Notes: generated by a model from the sequence alone, not told the origin. A stretch of 64,000 bases of DNA from Saussurea involucrata (GCA_033807775.1 CM066326.1:87458873-87522872); one strand, 5' to 3'; counted from the stretch's first letter, positions 1 to 12,019 are shown. Made by a program: numbers and translations.

Positions 1-2165
1 TCAAATACGATTTTTCAGCGTTTTTCTTCATTTCTCACCTCCCAATCAACCCATTTCTCTCCCAAACTATCTCCCACCCTCTCATATGAACCCTAAGTGA
101 TTTTAGGGCATTTCCTTGGGGTTTCAAAGTGCTCTTTCATCATCAACCTAAGAAGTGGATGCTAGGATCAAGAGTTCATCTTCTCCATCTCAATCTTCAA
201 GCTTCATCTCCATTTTCTTGGATTTCTAGAGTTTTGAGGTTTTACTCAAGATCCACGAGGTAAGTTCACCCTCTTCTTTTCTAAATCCTTATTTGAGTTA
301 TAAATATTCCATTTATGACTTCCTAGTGTTTCATTTCTTCAATCTTTGGTTTGGATGATTTTGGAAAAGTTAGGTCAAAATTAGGGTTGTTGTATAAATA
401 GAGATTTTGATTTAATATGTTTGGGGAACGATTCTAAATGGCTGCATAAGGATATTTATGGTTGGAAACTTGTGGATTTAGGTTTTTGGAAGATTTTGCT
501 TGAGGATTCAAGTTTCTTCAAAGGAGTTCAAATTTGGGGAAAATCTAGATTTAACCTAAATCTAGCAAGGTGAGTTCAAGTTGATTTGTTAAAACGTTGT
601 ACATGCCAAAAATGTATTTTTCCAAGTATTTGTGTTTTACTTAAAATTATCAATTGTTGAGTTATTTGGTAAGTTTGACCCTTTTGAAGTGTTTAACTTT
701 ATAAAGTTTGTAAAACACCCATATTTGGGATTTTTGAATATTTTAATGTGTAGAAATCATGAGTATGTCTTCAAATGATTTATTGCTCAAATAGTGTTCA
801 TTCAATGGTTTTCTTTCATGTTGGGTAACCGATTTTATAAACCATTTGGGAAAAGGCACATTTTAGTGTCGCGAGTCATTTTGAGGATTATAAAGGGTAT
901 AAGTCTATTTGGGGAAACCCTTTGTTTTTAACCCGTATAAAGTTTTGGGTTAATGATGATTTTGTGGTACATGTTTACATAAGCGATGTTTAAATGCATT
1001 TTGTATTATGAGGACCGTTATTTATGGGTCTAATGAGTTTTGAGCATTTTGCTCGGTTTTGACTTTAAGGAAGTCTTGGGGACATTTTGTCCGGTTTTGA
1101 TGGCTCAATGTGGAGTCTTATTTATGATTTGCATTTATTGCAACACATTGCATATTATTGCACATTATTGATATTTACATGCTTGAGTGTTTTAGTCATT
1201 CCGGGTTGGGCATGTTTTGTAGATTGTGTTGCATTGGATCCATAGGCACGTAAGTTAGTCTTTATTTGATGGTCTATCTCTTTGTGCACGAGGAGTGGAC
1301 TATTGGGACGCATGGTTATATGCGTTAGGCCGTGGGGCCACTAGCGAGTAGGCAATAAGGGACATTGAAGTCCTTGAGGTGTAACTCGTCTAGACTGGAT
1401 AGGCAATATGGTCTCATAAGTCATTGAGGTGTAACTCGACGGAGTAGGCAATAAAGGCATGAGAAAGGTTTGAGGTTGTGATGTCTTTATGGCATGGGAA
1501 CTAAGACCGGGACTTGAGGTGTAATCCAGTAACATCATAAGTGGCCTAACTGTATGTGCCCGTCACTTTCGATGGAATCGGGTCTCCCCCGTCACCGAAA
1601 TGTGTTGTTTTTGGGTAGTTACTTTTATCCATATTTTCGATGACACTCTTTATTTATATGAAACGTTTTCATGGTTTATTGACATAGTTCTATGCCTCAT
1701 CCTATTTGGATGTTTTAAATATTGGAGTTTTGTCCACGTTTATATTTCTTGGGATATTTAACGTCCAAGCACGTTTTGAGTGAGTTGGAGTTGGAATTCA
1801 TTTTGGAAAACGCCTTATACATTTTGGGAACTTTTCTCATGGATTTTGTGTGCGTTGGAAAATGAGTCGTTTACATCCTTTCATAAACCCTTTTGGAAAT
1901 CATGATTTATGTCGCAAACTTTCATCATATAAATTATATAAATCATGTTATAAACTCTTGAACTCAGTAGGCGTTAGCCTAATCTTTTTATTTGTCGGCA
2001 TGTGCAACAGGTTCAGGTTGGGAGTAGTTCTAGTGACACTACGAAAGGTCGAGTGCTAGTAGTGTGCTCGAGAGGTGAATTGGTAGTGAAGTCTTCCGCA
2101 TTGAGTTTTGGGAATAGCAATTGTACTTGAGTTAAGTAACACCCGATGTGAACTTAGCCTTTGGA
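1..2165 (+). mobile_element. Truncated Gypsy-type LTR fragment
   Basis: This stretch matches, in the same orientation and almost to its end, the solo LTR at 13758-18549 (shared blocks include the 'ggcacgtaag' to 'gtgcccgtcac' part and the block after 'gtctcccccgtcacc'). It lacks the nested insertion found in that copy. The left end lies outside the window. The match stops near 2165, before the terminal 'ggcgttaca', so the right end is lost. Short open frames here are not coding. It serves as the uninterrupted reference for the other copy. Confidence 0.85.
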
Positions 2166-2258
2166 TTTTCGATCAATTTGCACAAAATTAGGATCTTAAT
2201 TACACGATACATAAATATTTTATGTTTCAAAATTGTTCCTTGCTCTGTTTAATTGAAG

Positions 2259-2413
2259 AGTCGACCTAATTGATGTCGGATCTCGTGCATTTCGATTGTT
2301 ATCAAGAAGTATTGGTCGAATTGCAGATTATGGTAAAAACATAGTGGCTGAGCTTGAATCAGCTTCGCATTTGAGGGCTGTAGGATTATTCTTAACACGA
2401 AGGCCATGGCTTG
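2259..2413 (+). other. Candidate orphan exon, product unknown
   Basis: An open frame of about 51 codons starts after a possible acceptor (…ttgaag) and ends at a possible donor (cttg|gtaaaa). Translation includes GRIADYGKNIVAEL and ends in RRPWLG. Codon content looks protein-like compared with the AT-rich flanks. I do not recognise the family and found no convincing next exon before MULE-A. It could be a remnant of a host gene disrupted by the LTR and MULE insertions, or chance. Confidence 0.3.
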
Positions 2414-2573
2414 GTAAAATTTAATTCGATCTTTAAATGTTATGATTCCTTATTCATACTCATCGTTTGTTTTTTGCCAATAATTTCCTGTTTTATTATC
2501 ACATAAGTTTTTTCCCTTAATCCAATTTCTATATTGTATTGTATTGTTATTAAGTGCTCATATTTCTATTTTA

Positions 2574-2729
2574 GTTTGTCCCATAACAAATGTCCACTTT
2601 CAAAAGTTTTTCTCTTTATTATTAGGGGCAGTATAATTTAGTTATTTAAAATGTGTAATAAGTACACATTACTAAAATTATGTGTGTTTTTTTTATTATA
2701 GACATTTGTTTTGGGACGGAAGGAGTAGC
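2574..2729. mobile_element. Stowaway-like MITE
   Basis: The ends read 'gtcccataacaaatgtccac' on the left and 'gacatttgttttgggacgga' plus 'aggagta' on the right, the typical terminal inverted repeat of Tc1/mariner Stowaway MITEs. The outermost left bases are degraded. The interior is AT-rich and non-coding. Confidence 0.65.
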
Positions 2730-4114
2730 TGATAGCTTCATGCAAGCTAGCTTTAGGGTCTCTTGATATGATGCATTATGTAATAATTATTTGCATTAAG
2801 TGTTATCAGTTGTTCTTCTTTGAAAACTTTTAAATCATTATAGTATTCTAATGTTTTACTTGTATTTATATAGTGGACCAAGTTATTTATTGACATATGA
2901 TAACACAAGTTCAAAGAGCTATTTTAGAACATCCACAATGTATAAGTCATTTAATGACTTTTTAGTTTCACATAGATTTCCACTCTCTTCTTTTTGTCAA
3001 AAACCCATTCTCAAAAACCCTTTCCAATGCAAAAGCTTTTTCAAAAGACCTTTTCATCAACCTTTTTACCAAATAGCTATTGCAATAACAAGTTGGTATA
3101 CACTAACCTTTTCATCAAAAAGCTTTTCAGTTCAATGCATAAAAACCCTTTAGAAAGCTTTTTGTAATAGTAAAAGCCTATAAAAGACTTATGTATTGAA
3201 AATGTTCTTATAAGTAAATTATTACTTTTGGAAAAAGAAAAATTTCAAAATCAAAATTGTATTTGAAATTAACTATGTCATAGAAAATATTAAAGTGTAT
3301 CTATTATTATATGTTAATAAAAAAATATTAATTAAAGATGAAAATGATTTTTTAATTGATTAGTTTGGCTCTCAAAAAGAAATAAAATCTGTAAATTGAG
3401 AAAATGTTTTAGGTCTAAACTAAAAAAATATCCAAAAATATATATTTAAACATGAGATGACTATGTTAGCTTTTTAAATATGTTTGATATCCGTACTGCA
3501 AACCAGCTCAAGGATTTTAGTCAGTGTCGGATTCATGATTTTTGTCGAGTGAATATATCTTTAAAAGTATATCAATGGTATGGTCTGTAAAGTCTTCCGA
3601 TATGTTTTAGTCGAATTCTACCGTTTCAAGATATTTTTAAAGTTTATTTTGATTGATTTCGAGAGATTTTTTTTCTGCTTTTTTGGTTGATTTCAAGTAG
3701 ACAAGAGAATGGGACCCGCCCCATTGGAAAACTCAGTGTACTTGCCCCGCTAGGGCCGGGGATTCCCTACAAAATCGGGGACCGGGGATCCCCAAAAATA
3801 AAAAACCGGAAATGGGGATGAGGCTGGGTAACATGATACCTGACTCGCTCCGTGATCCGTCCCTGTATATTAAATGTTTACTATTAAATATATTGTATAT
3901 TTATTATCAGATATATTATTTATGAAACATTAAACTTAGTTTCTTTTAGATTTAAAAAGAGTATTTTGACATTTTCCTTCATACATACATTATTTCTAAC
4001 TTGTCTTATTTTTCTAAATAAAAACATTTAAAACCGGAATCAAACAATTATGTATGATGTTTTGATTTTGTTAACATACATATATTTGATACTCTTTAAA
4101 AAGTAAAAACAAGA
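2730..4114. other. Repeat-derived intergenic DNA
   Basis: No gene is supported. 2920-3180 is rich in 'aaaagctttt' motifs and looks like a decayed MITE. 3519-3700 resembles the 'ggcggatcc' repeat family seen intact near 33957, 35085 and 43722. 3712-3860 is a G/C-rich stretch with repeated 'ggggatcccc'-like motifs. The rest is AT-rich with no recognisable structure. Confidence 0.5.
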
Positions 4115-4123
4115 TTTTGGAAA

Positions 4124-4505
4124 GGGAAATTAATTAAAATGCCAAAAGTCAAACATCAACTTACCAAAATGCCACAAAATTTTCGCGGTTTACCAAAATG
4201 CCCTAATGGCCCGCGATGGACCCCGCGATCGCGGGATAAGACTGACGTGGCACGAGCTTTGGCCAAAATGTGTCCCGCGGAGCCCCTCAACTTTGGCCGC
4301 GGTGCACTTTTGGTCCCTCCCTGCGATCGCAGCCCGCGATGGACCAAAATTTTACAGTTTTGGTCCCTGAAATTTTACACTTTTGGTCCCTGAAAATTTA
4401 CACTTTCAGCCCCTGTACTTAGACGAATCTTGCATGCTTTTACTGTTTTTTTCCACAATTATTGTACTTTGAAGACCAATTTGTGGTTCAAATTCACTGG
4501 CATGT
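4124..4505 (+). repeat. MULE-A left TIR
   Basis: Inverted copy of 10301-10649. It is slightly longer because a 'ttttggtccctgaaa' block is duplicated. It carries GC-rich palindromes in an AT-rich setting, including CCCGCGATCGCGGG at 4222-4235 and 'ctgcgatcgcag' near 4321. The inner end lies about 140 bp upstream of the coiled-coil gene start, so promoter activity for that gene is likely to lie in or next to the TIR. Confidence 0.92.
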
Positions 4506-4644
4506 TTGAGATTTCATCCATAAATATCAGTATTATGCAATTCACAATTCACACTTGTTCTTGCTTTCTTTCTTGATTTCTCTCTTGCTTTCTTTCTTTG
4601 AATTGCTTTCTCTCTTGATTTCTCTTCTCTCATTTCATCCACAA

Positions 4645-4968
4645 ATGGCATCGTCATCAAACCCTAAGTCTACTCCTGAAAAAATGTCACCTCAAATCGA
4701 GGTCGCCATAGCAAAAAAGGAAAAGGAGATAGATGAACTAACAGAAGAGTGGAAAAAAATGATGGACAGGAAGACAGTCCATTTGAGAAAGATCGAAGAG
4801 GAAGACAGGGAGATCAAAAGGATGAAAGGGGATATAAAAGCTCGGGAGGCTCGTGTTCGTCGAGAACAAGAAGCAATTCACCATATTCTGCAAGACTTCG
4901 CAATTATTCAAGCGAAGGTAAACGAGAAGCAAACTTGGATTGATGAAACTAAATCAATTTTTAAGTAG
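4645..4968 (+). CDS. Small coiled-coil accessory protein of MULE-A
   Basis: A 107-aa single-exon open frame starting MASSSNPKST and ending ETKSIFK. After a Ser/Thr/Pro-rich start (residues 1-20), residues about 23-100 are a highly charged Lys/Glu/Arg helix (for example KKEKEIDELTEEWKK and EEDREIKRMKGD) with hydrophobic spacing that suggests a coiled coil. An upstream in-frame ATG at 4555 would add a hydrophobic leader, but that region is a low-complexity ttct-rich 5' leader, so 4645 is preferred. It sits just inside the left TIR, convergent with the transposase, the same relative arrangement as a second gene such as mudrB in maize MuDR. No similarity to MURB is claimed. It could be an element-encoded cofactor or a captured host fragment; the function is unknown. 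Confidence 0.6.
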   Translation: MASSSNPKSTPEKMSPQIEVAIAKKEKEIDELTEEWKKMMDRKTVHLRKIEEEDREIKRMKGDIKAREARVRREQEAIHHILQDFAIIQAKVNEKQTWIDETKSIFK

Positions 4969-5212
4969 GTGGTGGTTGTTTTAGTTGTTTTGTATTTTTT
5001 TACTGTGTTGTTTTGTATTTTTTTTACTGTGTTGTTGTTTGTATTTTTTTGTTGTTTTTTTACATCATGTAAGGTCAAGTCAGAGGTTACCTCAACTCAT
5101 TTGCTAAAGTGTGTCCGGGTTGTGGTACACAATGGCCATACGTGGTTGCAAAAGCAGAAGCCGTTGAAGAAGGGTCAGAAAGATTGAAGATGAAGAGCAT
5201 GTTGGATGGAAT

Positions 5213-7478
5213 ACAAACTAGTTGTGTTATCAATGTTCATTTAAAAGCATATGTATGTGTGTATATATAATATGAATCTATATATATCATTTACAAACTA
5301 GCTATGTTATCAATGTTCATTTAAAAGCATATGTATGTGTGTATATATAATATGAATATATATATATATATATATATATCATTTACAAACTAGCTGTGTT
5401 ATCAATGTTCATTTAGAAGCATATGTATGTGTGTATATATAATATGAATATATATATATATCATTTACAAACTAGTTGTGTTATCAATATTCATTTAGAA
5501 GCATATGTATGTGTGTATATATATAATATGAATATATATCATTTACAAACTAGCTGTGTTATCAATGTTCATTTAGAAGCATATGTATGTGTGTATATAT
5601 AATATGAATATATATATATCATTTACAAACTAGCTGTGTTATCAATGTTCATTTAGAAGCATATGTATGTGTGTATATATAATATGAATATATATATCAT
5701 TTACAAACTAGCTGTGTTATCAATGTTCATTTAGAAGCATATGTATGTGTGTATATATAATATGAATATATATCATTTACAAACTAGCTGTGTTATCAAT
5801 GTTCATTTAAAAGCATATGTATGTGTGTATATATAATAAGAATATATATATCATTTACAAACTAGCTGTGTTATCAATGTTCATTTAAAAACATATGTAT
5901 GTGTGTATATATAATATGAATATATATATCATTTACAAACTAGCTGTGTTATCAATGTTCATTTAGAAGCATATGTATATGTGTATATATATAATATGAA
6001 TATATATCATTTACAAACTAGCTGTGTTATCAATGTTCATTTAAAAGCATATGTATGTGTGTATATATAATATGAATATATATATCATTTACAAACTAGC
6101 TGTGTTATCAATGTTCATTTAAAAGCATATGTATGTGTGTATATATAATATGAATATATATATATCATTTACAAACTAGCTGTGTTATCAATGTTCATTT
6201 AGAAGCATATGTATGTGTGTGTATATATAATATGAATATATATCATTTACAAACTAGCTGTGTTATCAATGTTCATTTAAAAGCATATGTATGTGTGTAT
6301 ATATAATATGAATATATATATATCATTTACAAACTAGCTGTGTTATCAATGTTCATTTAAAAGCATATGTATGTGTGTATATATAATATGAATATATATA
6401 TCATTTACAAACTAGCTGTGTTATCAATGTTCATTTAGAAGCATATGTATGTGTGTATATATAATATGAATATATATATCATTTACAAACTAGTTGTGTT
6501 ATCAATGTTCATTTAGAAGCATATGTATGTGTGTATATATAATATGAATATATATATCATTTACAAACTAGCTGTGTTATCAATGTTCATTTAGAAGCAT
6601 ATGTATGTGTGCATATATATAATATGAATATATATCTTTTACAAACTAGCTGTGTTATCAATGTTCATTTAAAAGCATATGTATGTGTGTATATATAATA
6701 TGAATATATATATCATTTACAAACTAGCTGTGTTATCAATGTTCATTTAAAAACATATGTATGTGTGTATATATAATATGAATATATATATCATTTACAA
6801 ACTAGTTGTGTTATCAATGTTTATTTAGAAGCATATGTATATGTGTATATATATAATATGAATATATATCATTTACAAACTAGCTGTGTTATCAATGTTT
6901 ATTTAAAAGCATATGTATGTGTTTATATATAATATGAATATATATATCATTTACAAACTAGCTGTGTTATCAATGTTCATTTAAAAGCACATGTATGTGT
7001 GTATATATAATATGAATATATATATCATTTACAAACTAGTTGTGTTATCAATGTTTATTTAGAAGCATATGTATGTGTGTGTATATATAATATGAATATA
7101 TATCATTTACAAACTAGCTGTGTTATCAATGTTCATTTAAAAGCATATGTATGTGTGTATATATAATATGAATATATATATCATTTACAAACTAGCTGTG
7201 TTATCAATGTTCATTTAAAAGCATATGTATGTGTGTATATATAATATGAATATATATATCATTTACAAACTAGCTGTGTTATCAATGTTCATTTAGAAGC
7301 ATATGTATGTGTGTATATATATAATATGAATATATATCATTTACAAACTAGCTGTGTTATCAATGTTCATTTAGAAGCATATGTATGTGTGTATATATAA
7401 TATGAATATATATCATTTACAAACTAGCTGTGTTATCAATGTTCATTTAAAAGCATATGTATGTGTGTATATATAATA

Positions 7479-7531
<53 letters not shown>

Positions 7532-7540
7532 TTTACAAAT
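5213..7540. repeat. 29-copy minisatellite inside MULE-A
   Basis: Tandem array with a unit of about 76-92 bp (mostly 78-80), recognised by 'acaaactagctgtgttatc', 'aatgttcattta', 'gcatatgtatgtgtg' and a variable 'atatat' tract. I counted 29 occurrences of the 'ttatcaatgtt' block, with one variant (atatt). Length varies mainly in the AT tract, which ends in a run of about 25 'at' units (7480-7530). The array lies between the stop codons of the two convergent MULE-A genes. Confidence 0.96.
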
Positions 7541-10110
7541 CAGCGTTTAGATCAACATCATCATATGTGTTTGTTCCATATGGTTCAAGCTGTGACGGGC
7601 CCGGGGTGTGACTGACTGAATGTCTCCTTGGCACGGTTGAAAGGGCGGGATTTGGACACTCTCCACGAGTGTGTCCTACGCATTGGCACCGAGTACATCT
7701 TCGTTGTATCGAACTTTCACCACGTGATGGACGTCGGTCGTTCTTTCTCGGTCTCCCGACTCTGTTCTTATCCATTAAAGGTGGATAGCATGGCGGAAGC
7801 GGGTCGGGTGGATACACCCATGCTGCAGGGGGTCCAGCTGGGTTTATTACCTCCACGTATGTTTTCCGGTAATATTCGGACGTGAAGAAAGGTACAGCCA
7901 AGTCGCTGCAATCTGTACGACCCATATATCTTGCTGTAGCGATGGCATGGCCGCACGGTAACCCAGATTTATCCCATTCGCGACACGAACAAAGGTGGTC
8001 TTCCATATTCACAATCGCGTCAAGATAGTCATCATGCACCTCGTACTTCCCATACCCGATTGCTCTTACCGGCCATGTCGCCGCACGACGCGCCCTGTAC
8101 TGAACGATCTTCTCCGCTGTTGGTGTGAGTGCATTTTGCATCTCAGCTCCTTTTAGGCGTCGAATTTGGTACCACTCTTGTTGAAAGGCCCGAAAGTAGT
8201 CCATAAGATTAACAATCGGACATCTACGCGCAAAACGGGAGAGTGCATTCACAGACTCTGCACTATTCGAGGTCAGAATGTCATACCGTTGTCCAGGAAA
8301 ATGGGTCGCGGACCACCTCTTCGGTCCAGCTTCGTCAAAGACTTTGGCTGCTTCGTCGGCACTATATCGTAGCATATTCATGTACTTGTTAAACTCCCGA
8401 TCCGTATATGCTCTGTATGCCGCCCAATAGACATCCTTGTTGGTCGTAATACGTTTGTCCTTGGATTTGACGTTCATCTCCAAAGGTCGACAGCATATGG
8501 CGTGAGGGGCGTTTGGGTAGATGGCAGAGATTGCAGCGCTTATGGAAGGAGCCCTGTCAGACATAAACACCAACCCTTGCGGGTCTCCGATAGCTTGTCT
8601 CAACATGGACATAAACCAAGTCCACTCGTCCCCGGTTTCGGACTTGCCTACGCCGAAAGCTACTGGAACGATGGAGTTATCCCCGTCCATGGCAACCGCC
8701 AGGAACATCATACCCAAGTAACGGCCCTTTAAATGGGCTGCGTCTATTATCAGGACACGACGTAGATTTGCCACAAATGTGCGGATCTGCAAAAACATAG
8801 GTGGTTTTCCTTTGTAAATGTTATAGATTATAATGTGTAAACATATGACGTGTTAAAATACGTACCGCGGGTCCAAGGGCCACGAAGCACATCTCAAACC
8901 GTCGACGTGAATCGGTCTGTAGCTGCGTGACAGTACCAGGGTTCTGCAGCTGCAAATTAAATAAATATGTCGGGATTCGTTCATACGACTCCTCGAACGT
9001 GCTTCTCACCATAAACAGCGCATGGCATCGCGCACGCCAAACTTGGTGGTAATCAATCGTGACGCCGAACTGCTGGTGAACATCGTGGACGATGTCCTTT
9101 GGACGCAATGACCTACTAACATCAAGAAATTTGTTTTTCAGTATCGCACCCAAAGTCTTTTTGCCGGCTTGTTTGTGGTGGGGATTCAGTTGCTTCCTCG
9201 TACAAGTGTGTACGTCGTGCAACATTCTAATCATGAACGCCCCTTCTTTGCCACCCGTGTCAATCGCGTACATCCTCCAGTCACAGTTTTTTCTGGCACA
9301 TTCAACTATGTATCTAGTTTTGTCAGATTTCGACGTGCGCCTTTCGAAACCCTCTTCCAAGAACTTAAGTCCGACCTGACTTGCCAAGAGATCCTTCGAC
9401 TCGAATATCTGACCTACATGTAACATTTCACTGCGAATATAAGGTGTAGGTTCATAGGTTTGTGTCTGGGTATGGGAGTCTGGAAGAATAGGGGGCATAT
9501 AAAAAAAGTCATTTATCTGACTACATGATTTTCTACTAGAGGTATATTCTTCGTGATCATCACTATCGGTGTCTGATCTGTCTATTTCAGAATTACCCGT
9601 TCTGAAAACGTGGGTTTCGTCATCAGCAACTCCAGCAGTACGCCCTTCGTGTGGTTATGGTGGTTGTTGTTGTTGCGTCTCCGAAATACAGTCGTTAAGA
9701 CCATATGAATGATCTAAATGAACTGTTGGGGCGTCGGACGCCTGAAATTAAGAATCAGACTGCTCTATTTGTAGGTCTTCGTCGTCACCGTCGTCGTTTT
9801 CGTCGGGATACACAAAAAGTAATGGGGTCCTTTCTGAATAGACTGCAAAGTGCAGAAAAGTAGAGATATCCCTATCGTTGGATAAATCCACAAATGACCT
9901 ATCGCCATTTTTAAACACTAACTTGCAAACAGCAGAAGAGTTGATTCCACATTTTTGCATGGCGTATGCAAGAAATTTCTGATAAGTATAGTTTACTGAC
10001 ACTTTTACACCATGCTTAGATTTATAAGCAAAATTCCACTCATTGTTATCTTGCTCCCATTCACCATCAAAACAGAAATATAGCTTAGCTTTTGCAACAG
10101 ATGAACTCAT
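7533..10110 (-). pseudogene. MULE-A transposase, two internal stops
   Basis: Exon 1 is 10110-8866 and exon 2 is 8786-7533, joined by a 79-bp phase-0 intron (8787-8865, gtacgt…tgcag), giving about 832 codons. The N-terminal part (about residues 1-110) resembles the PB1-like domain placed before many plant MULE transposases. A MuDR-type DNA-binding region follows. The MULE catalytic domain has the expected DDE residues at about D430 (IIDAAHLKG), D492 (MSDRAP) and E592 (NSAESV). A SWIM zinc finger (CSCREW…CGHA) and a CCHC knuckle (CTRCQCVGHTRGEC) follow. Two in-frame TAA codons, at 9748-9750 and 9655-9657, break exon 1. Near residue 515 the motif reads CCRP where relatives usually have C-x-x-H. 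Confidence 0.92.
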
Positions 10111-10300
10111 TTTTTCAGTAGTATCTCAAACACAAAATATTGCAGAAAGAAATCAAGAAAGAAGTATGAAACCGGTGTGTGGATTATGGATTGCATTTTA
10201 CATCTATTTATCAATGAAACAACCAACATTGATGACAACCAATCTCTCATTTCATCCACAAACTGGTATTCCAAAAACACTGATTTAACATTGATAAAAA

Positions 10301-10649
10301 CATGCAAATGAATTTGAACCACAAATCGGTCTTCAAAGTACAATAATTGTGGAAAAAAACAGTAAAAGCATGCAAGATTCGTCTAAGTACAGGGGCTGAA
10401 AGTGTAAATTTTCAGGGACCAAAACTGTAAAATTTTGGTCCATCGTGGGCTGCGATCGCGGGCAGGGGCCACTGTGGCCAAAGTTGAGGGGCTCCGCGGG
10501 ACACTTTTGGCCAAAGGTCGTGCCACGTCAGCCCTATCCCGCGATCGCGGGCTCCATCGCGGGCCATTAGGGCATTTTGGTAAACCGCTGAAATTTTGTG
10601 GCATTTTGGTAAGTGTTGGTCAAACTTTTGACATTTTAATTAATTTCCC
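10301..10649 (-). repeat. MULE-A right TIR
   Basis: Inverted copy of the left TIR, ending 'ttaattaatttccc'. It carries the same 14-bp palindrome CCCGCGATCGCGGG at 10538-10551. The transposase start (10110, minus strand) lies about 190 bp inside this TIR, the usual arrangement in which the TIR supplies the transposase promoter. Confidence 0.92.
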
Positions 10650-10704
10650 TTTTGGAAATATGTAAGATTTAAATATGAACTATTTTGAAAATATGTGAAA
10701 TATG

Positions 10705-10885
10705 ATGTTTAAGGGACGAGGAGATGTTTGCTCCAATAGGCCGTTGGTCACGAGTTCGAATCCTGCGGGAGACGGGCTCGGGGCCCCCTCGCAATCGTCT
10801 TGCCGCTGAGTGAGTCAGGTATGCCCCCCACATTATGGAATTGACAGCCGATTGTGGGCCGGTTTGAGGTTGCCGGTTAAACAAT
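10705..10885 (+). mobile_element. tRNA-derived SINE-like repeat
   Basis: Contains a B-box-like 'gagttcgaatcctg' about 45 bases into the repeat, then a GC-rich body and the tail 'gtgggccggtttgaggttgc'. A similar tail ('gtggggccggttggagttgg') ends the SINE near 29870. The 5' A-box is weak and no clean TSD was found. Confidence 0.5.
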
Positions 10886-11740
10886 CTTTTTGCTCCATTG
10901 ATGTTTAACCTATTTGATTTAAAAAATCTCACATACATGCCTAATGTCAATGTACTTTTTTTATTGCCATTTCTTATATTTTAACGAGTGTACCTTTCAT
11001 GCCTAAAAAATATTCTATTTACGAAATACAGTCATGATTTTAGATTAAGACATTTATTCATTAAATGCGTTAAACAAAGTCATTCTATGATTAAAAAAAC
11101 ATTTAATGCGACAATAATAGTTATGTCATAACATTGGCGGAAAGCTTAGGGACGCCTCTCGTTCCTCTTCCCTCATTTGACAACCGTATATCGTTCGGAT
11201 GATTCTCTGAAACCCCCTTAACTAAGAGACAATGGTACGCTAATAGCATTTTATGAACTTTTTTCTTTTGCTGTCTATAACATATGCAGTTTCATAAATG
11301 GGTCTTGTTTATTTAATTATAATATAAATCGGAAATAAAATATGTAATATAAAAGATATTTTAATTCACAAATTAAGGAAATTGTAAATAAATTATTTTT
11401 TTAGAAATAGAATATTAGGAAATTGATTACGTAATAAATTATCGTTAAAATATTCTATATTACATAAAAGGGCTTGTTTCGCACGACGAGTCTTGTATTA
11501 AGATAAAGTCTCTTAAAATATGTACGACCATATATTTAAAAAAAAGATATGATGTTTATATATTTGAGAAACCAAAATAAATTTAAGTAATTACAATAAT
11601 AATTAAATAGTCATTAATTTTAATATTATTTGCTGGTAAATAATATATGAAAAACTTGTCGATCATATCAGTATCAACGTTTCCATCAAATTGCCGTGTA
11701 AAATTTATCAATATTATCTTTTTGGTTTTTAAAATATATA
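10886..11740. other. AT-rich spacer between MULE-A and MULE-B
   Basis: No coding potential or clear repeat structure. A short GC-richer patch near 11145-11225 is unidentified. The rest is strongly AT-rich. Confidence 0.5.
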
Positions 11741-11749
11741 TAATATTTA

Positions 11750-12019
11750 GAGTAAACCTTAATTTTGGTCCCTGTGGTTTGTTAAAAATAACGAAAGTCG
11801 TCCTTATAGTTTGTTTATTACAGATTTGCCACTGTGGTATGCGTTTTTGTCCGGATTTGGTCCTCCACGCTAACACCGTCAAAGGGCCCTCCGTTAAGAA
11901 GCCCCACGTGACCTGCACACGAGGGTAATTATGTCATTTTACCCCTCTCCTCTTTTTAAACAAACACGACAAACCCTCATTTATCAACATCCGTCCCCGT
12001 GGTTTGCTCGTTCGTCTTC
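11750..12019 (+). repeat. MULE-B left TIR
   Basis: Inverted copy of 21091-21360. It starts 'gagtaaaccttaattttgg' and ends at 'gctcgttcgtcttc'. The transposase start codon lies only about 40 bp inside it, so promoter and 5' leader probably lie in the TIR. Confidence 0.93.

Larger units (their letters stand above)
4124..10649. mobile_element. MULE-A: long-TIR Mutator-like element
   Basis: A 6.5-kb element bounded by long inverted repeats starting 'gggaaattaattaaaatg'. It is flanked by a perfect 9-bp direct repeat, ttttggaaa, at 4115-4123 and 10650-10658, the TSD length typical of Mutator. Inside are a coiled-coil gene on plus (4645-4968), a 29-copy minisatellite, and a transposase with MULE, SWIM and CCHC domains on minus (7533-10110). 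The two genes converge from the two TIRs. The transposase has two in-frame stops, so the copy is probably no longer autonomous; the intact TSD and similar TIRs suggest a fairly recent insertion. Confidence 0.95.

Noticed and set aside
1341..1538. Minus-strand open frame, with a near copy at 15195-15392
   Set aside because: Both lie in the same LTR sequence and simply share descent; no coding signature or domain.
7628..9423. Several plus-strand open frames across the MULE-A transposase
   Set aside because: Antisense shadows of a conserved coding region; no own start context or domain.
11583..11928. Frames spanning the MULE-B left TIR (and mirror frames at 21182-21392)
   Set aside because: Same TIR sequence at both ends; the frames cross the TSD boundary, so they cannot be element genes.
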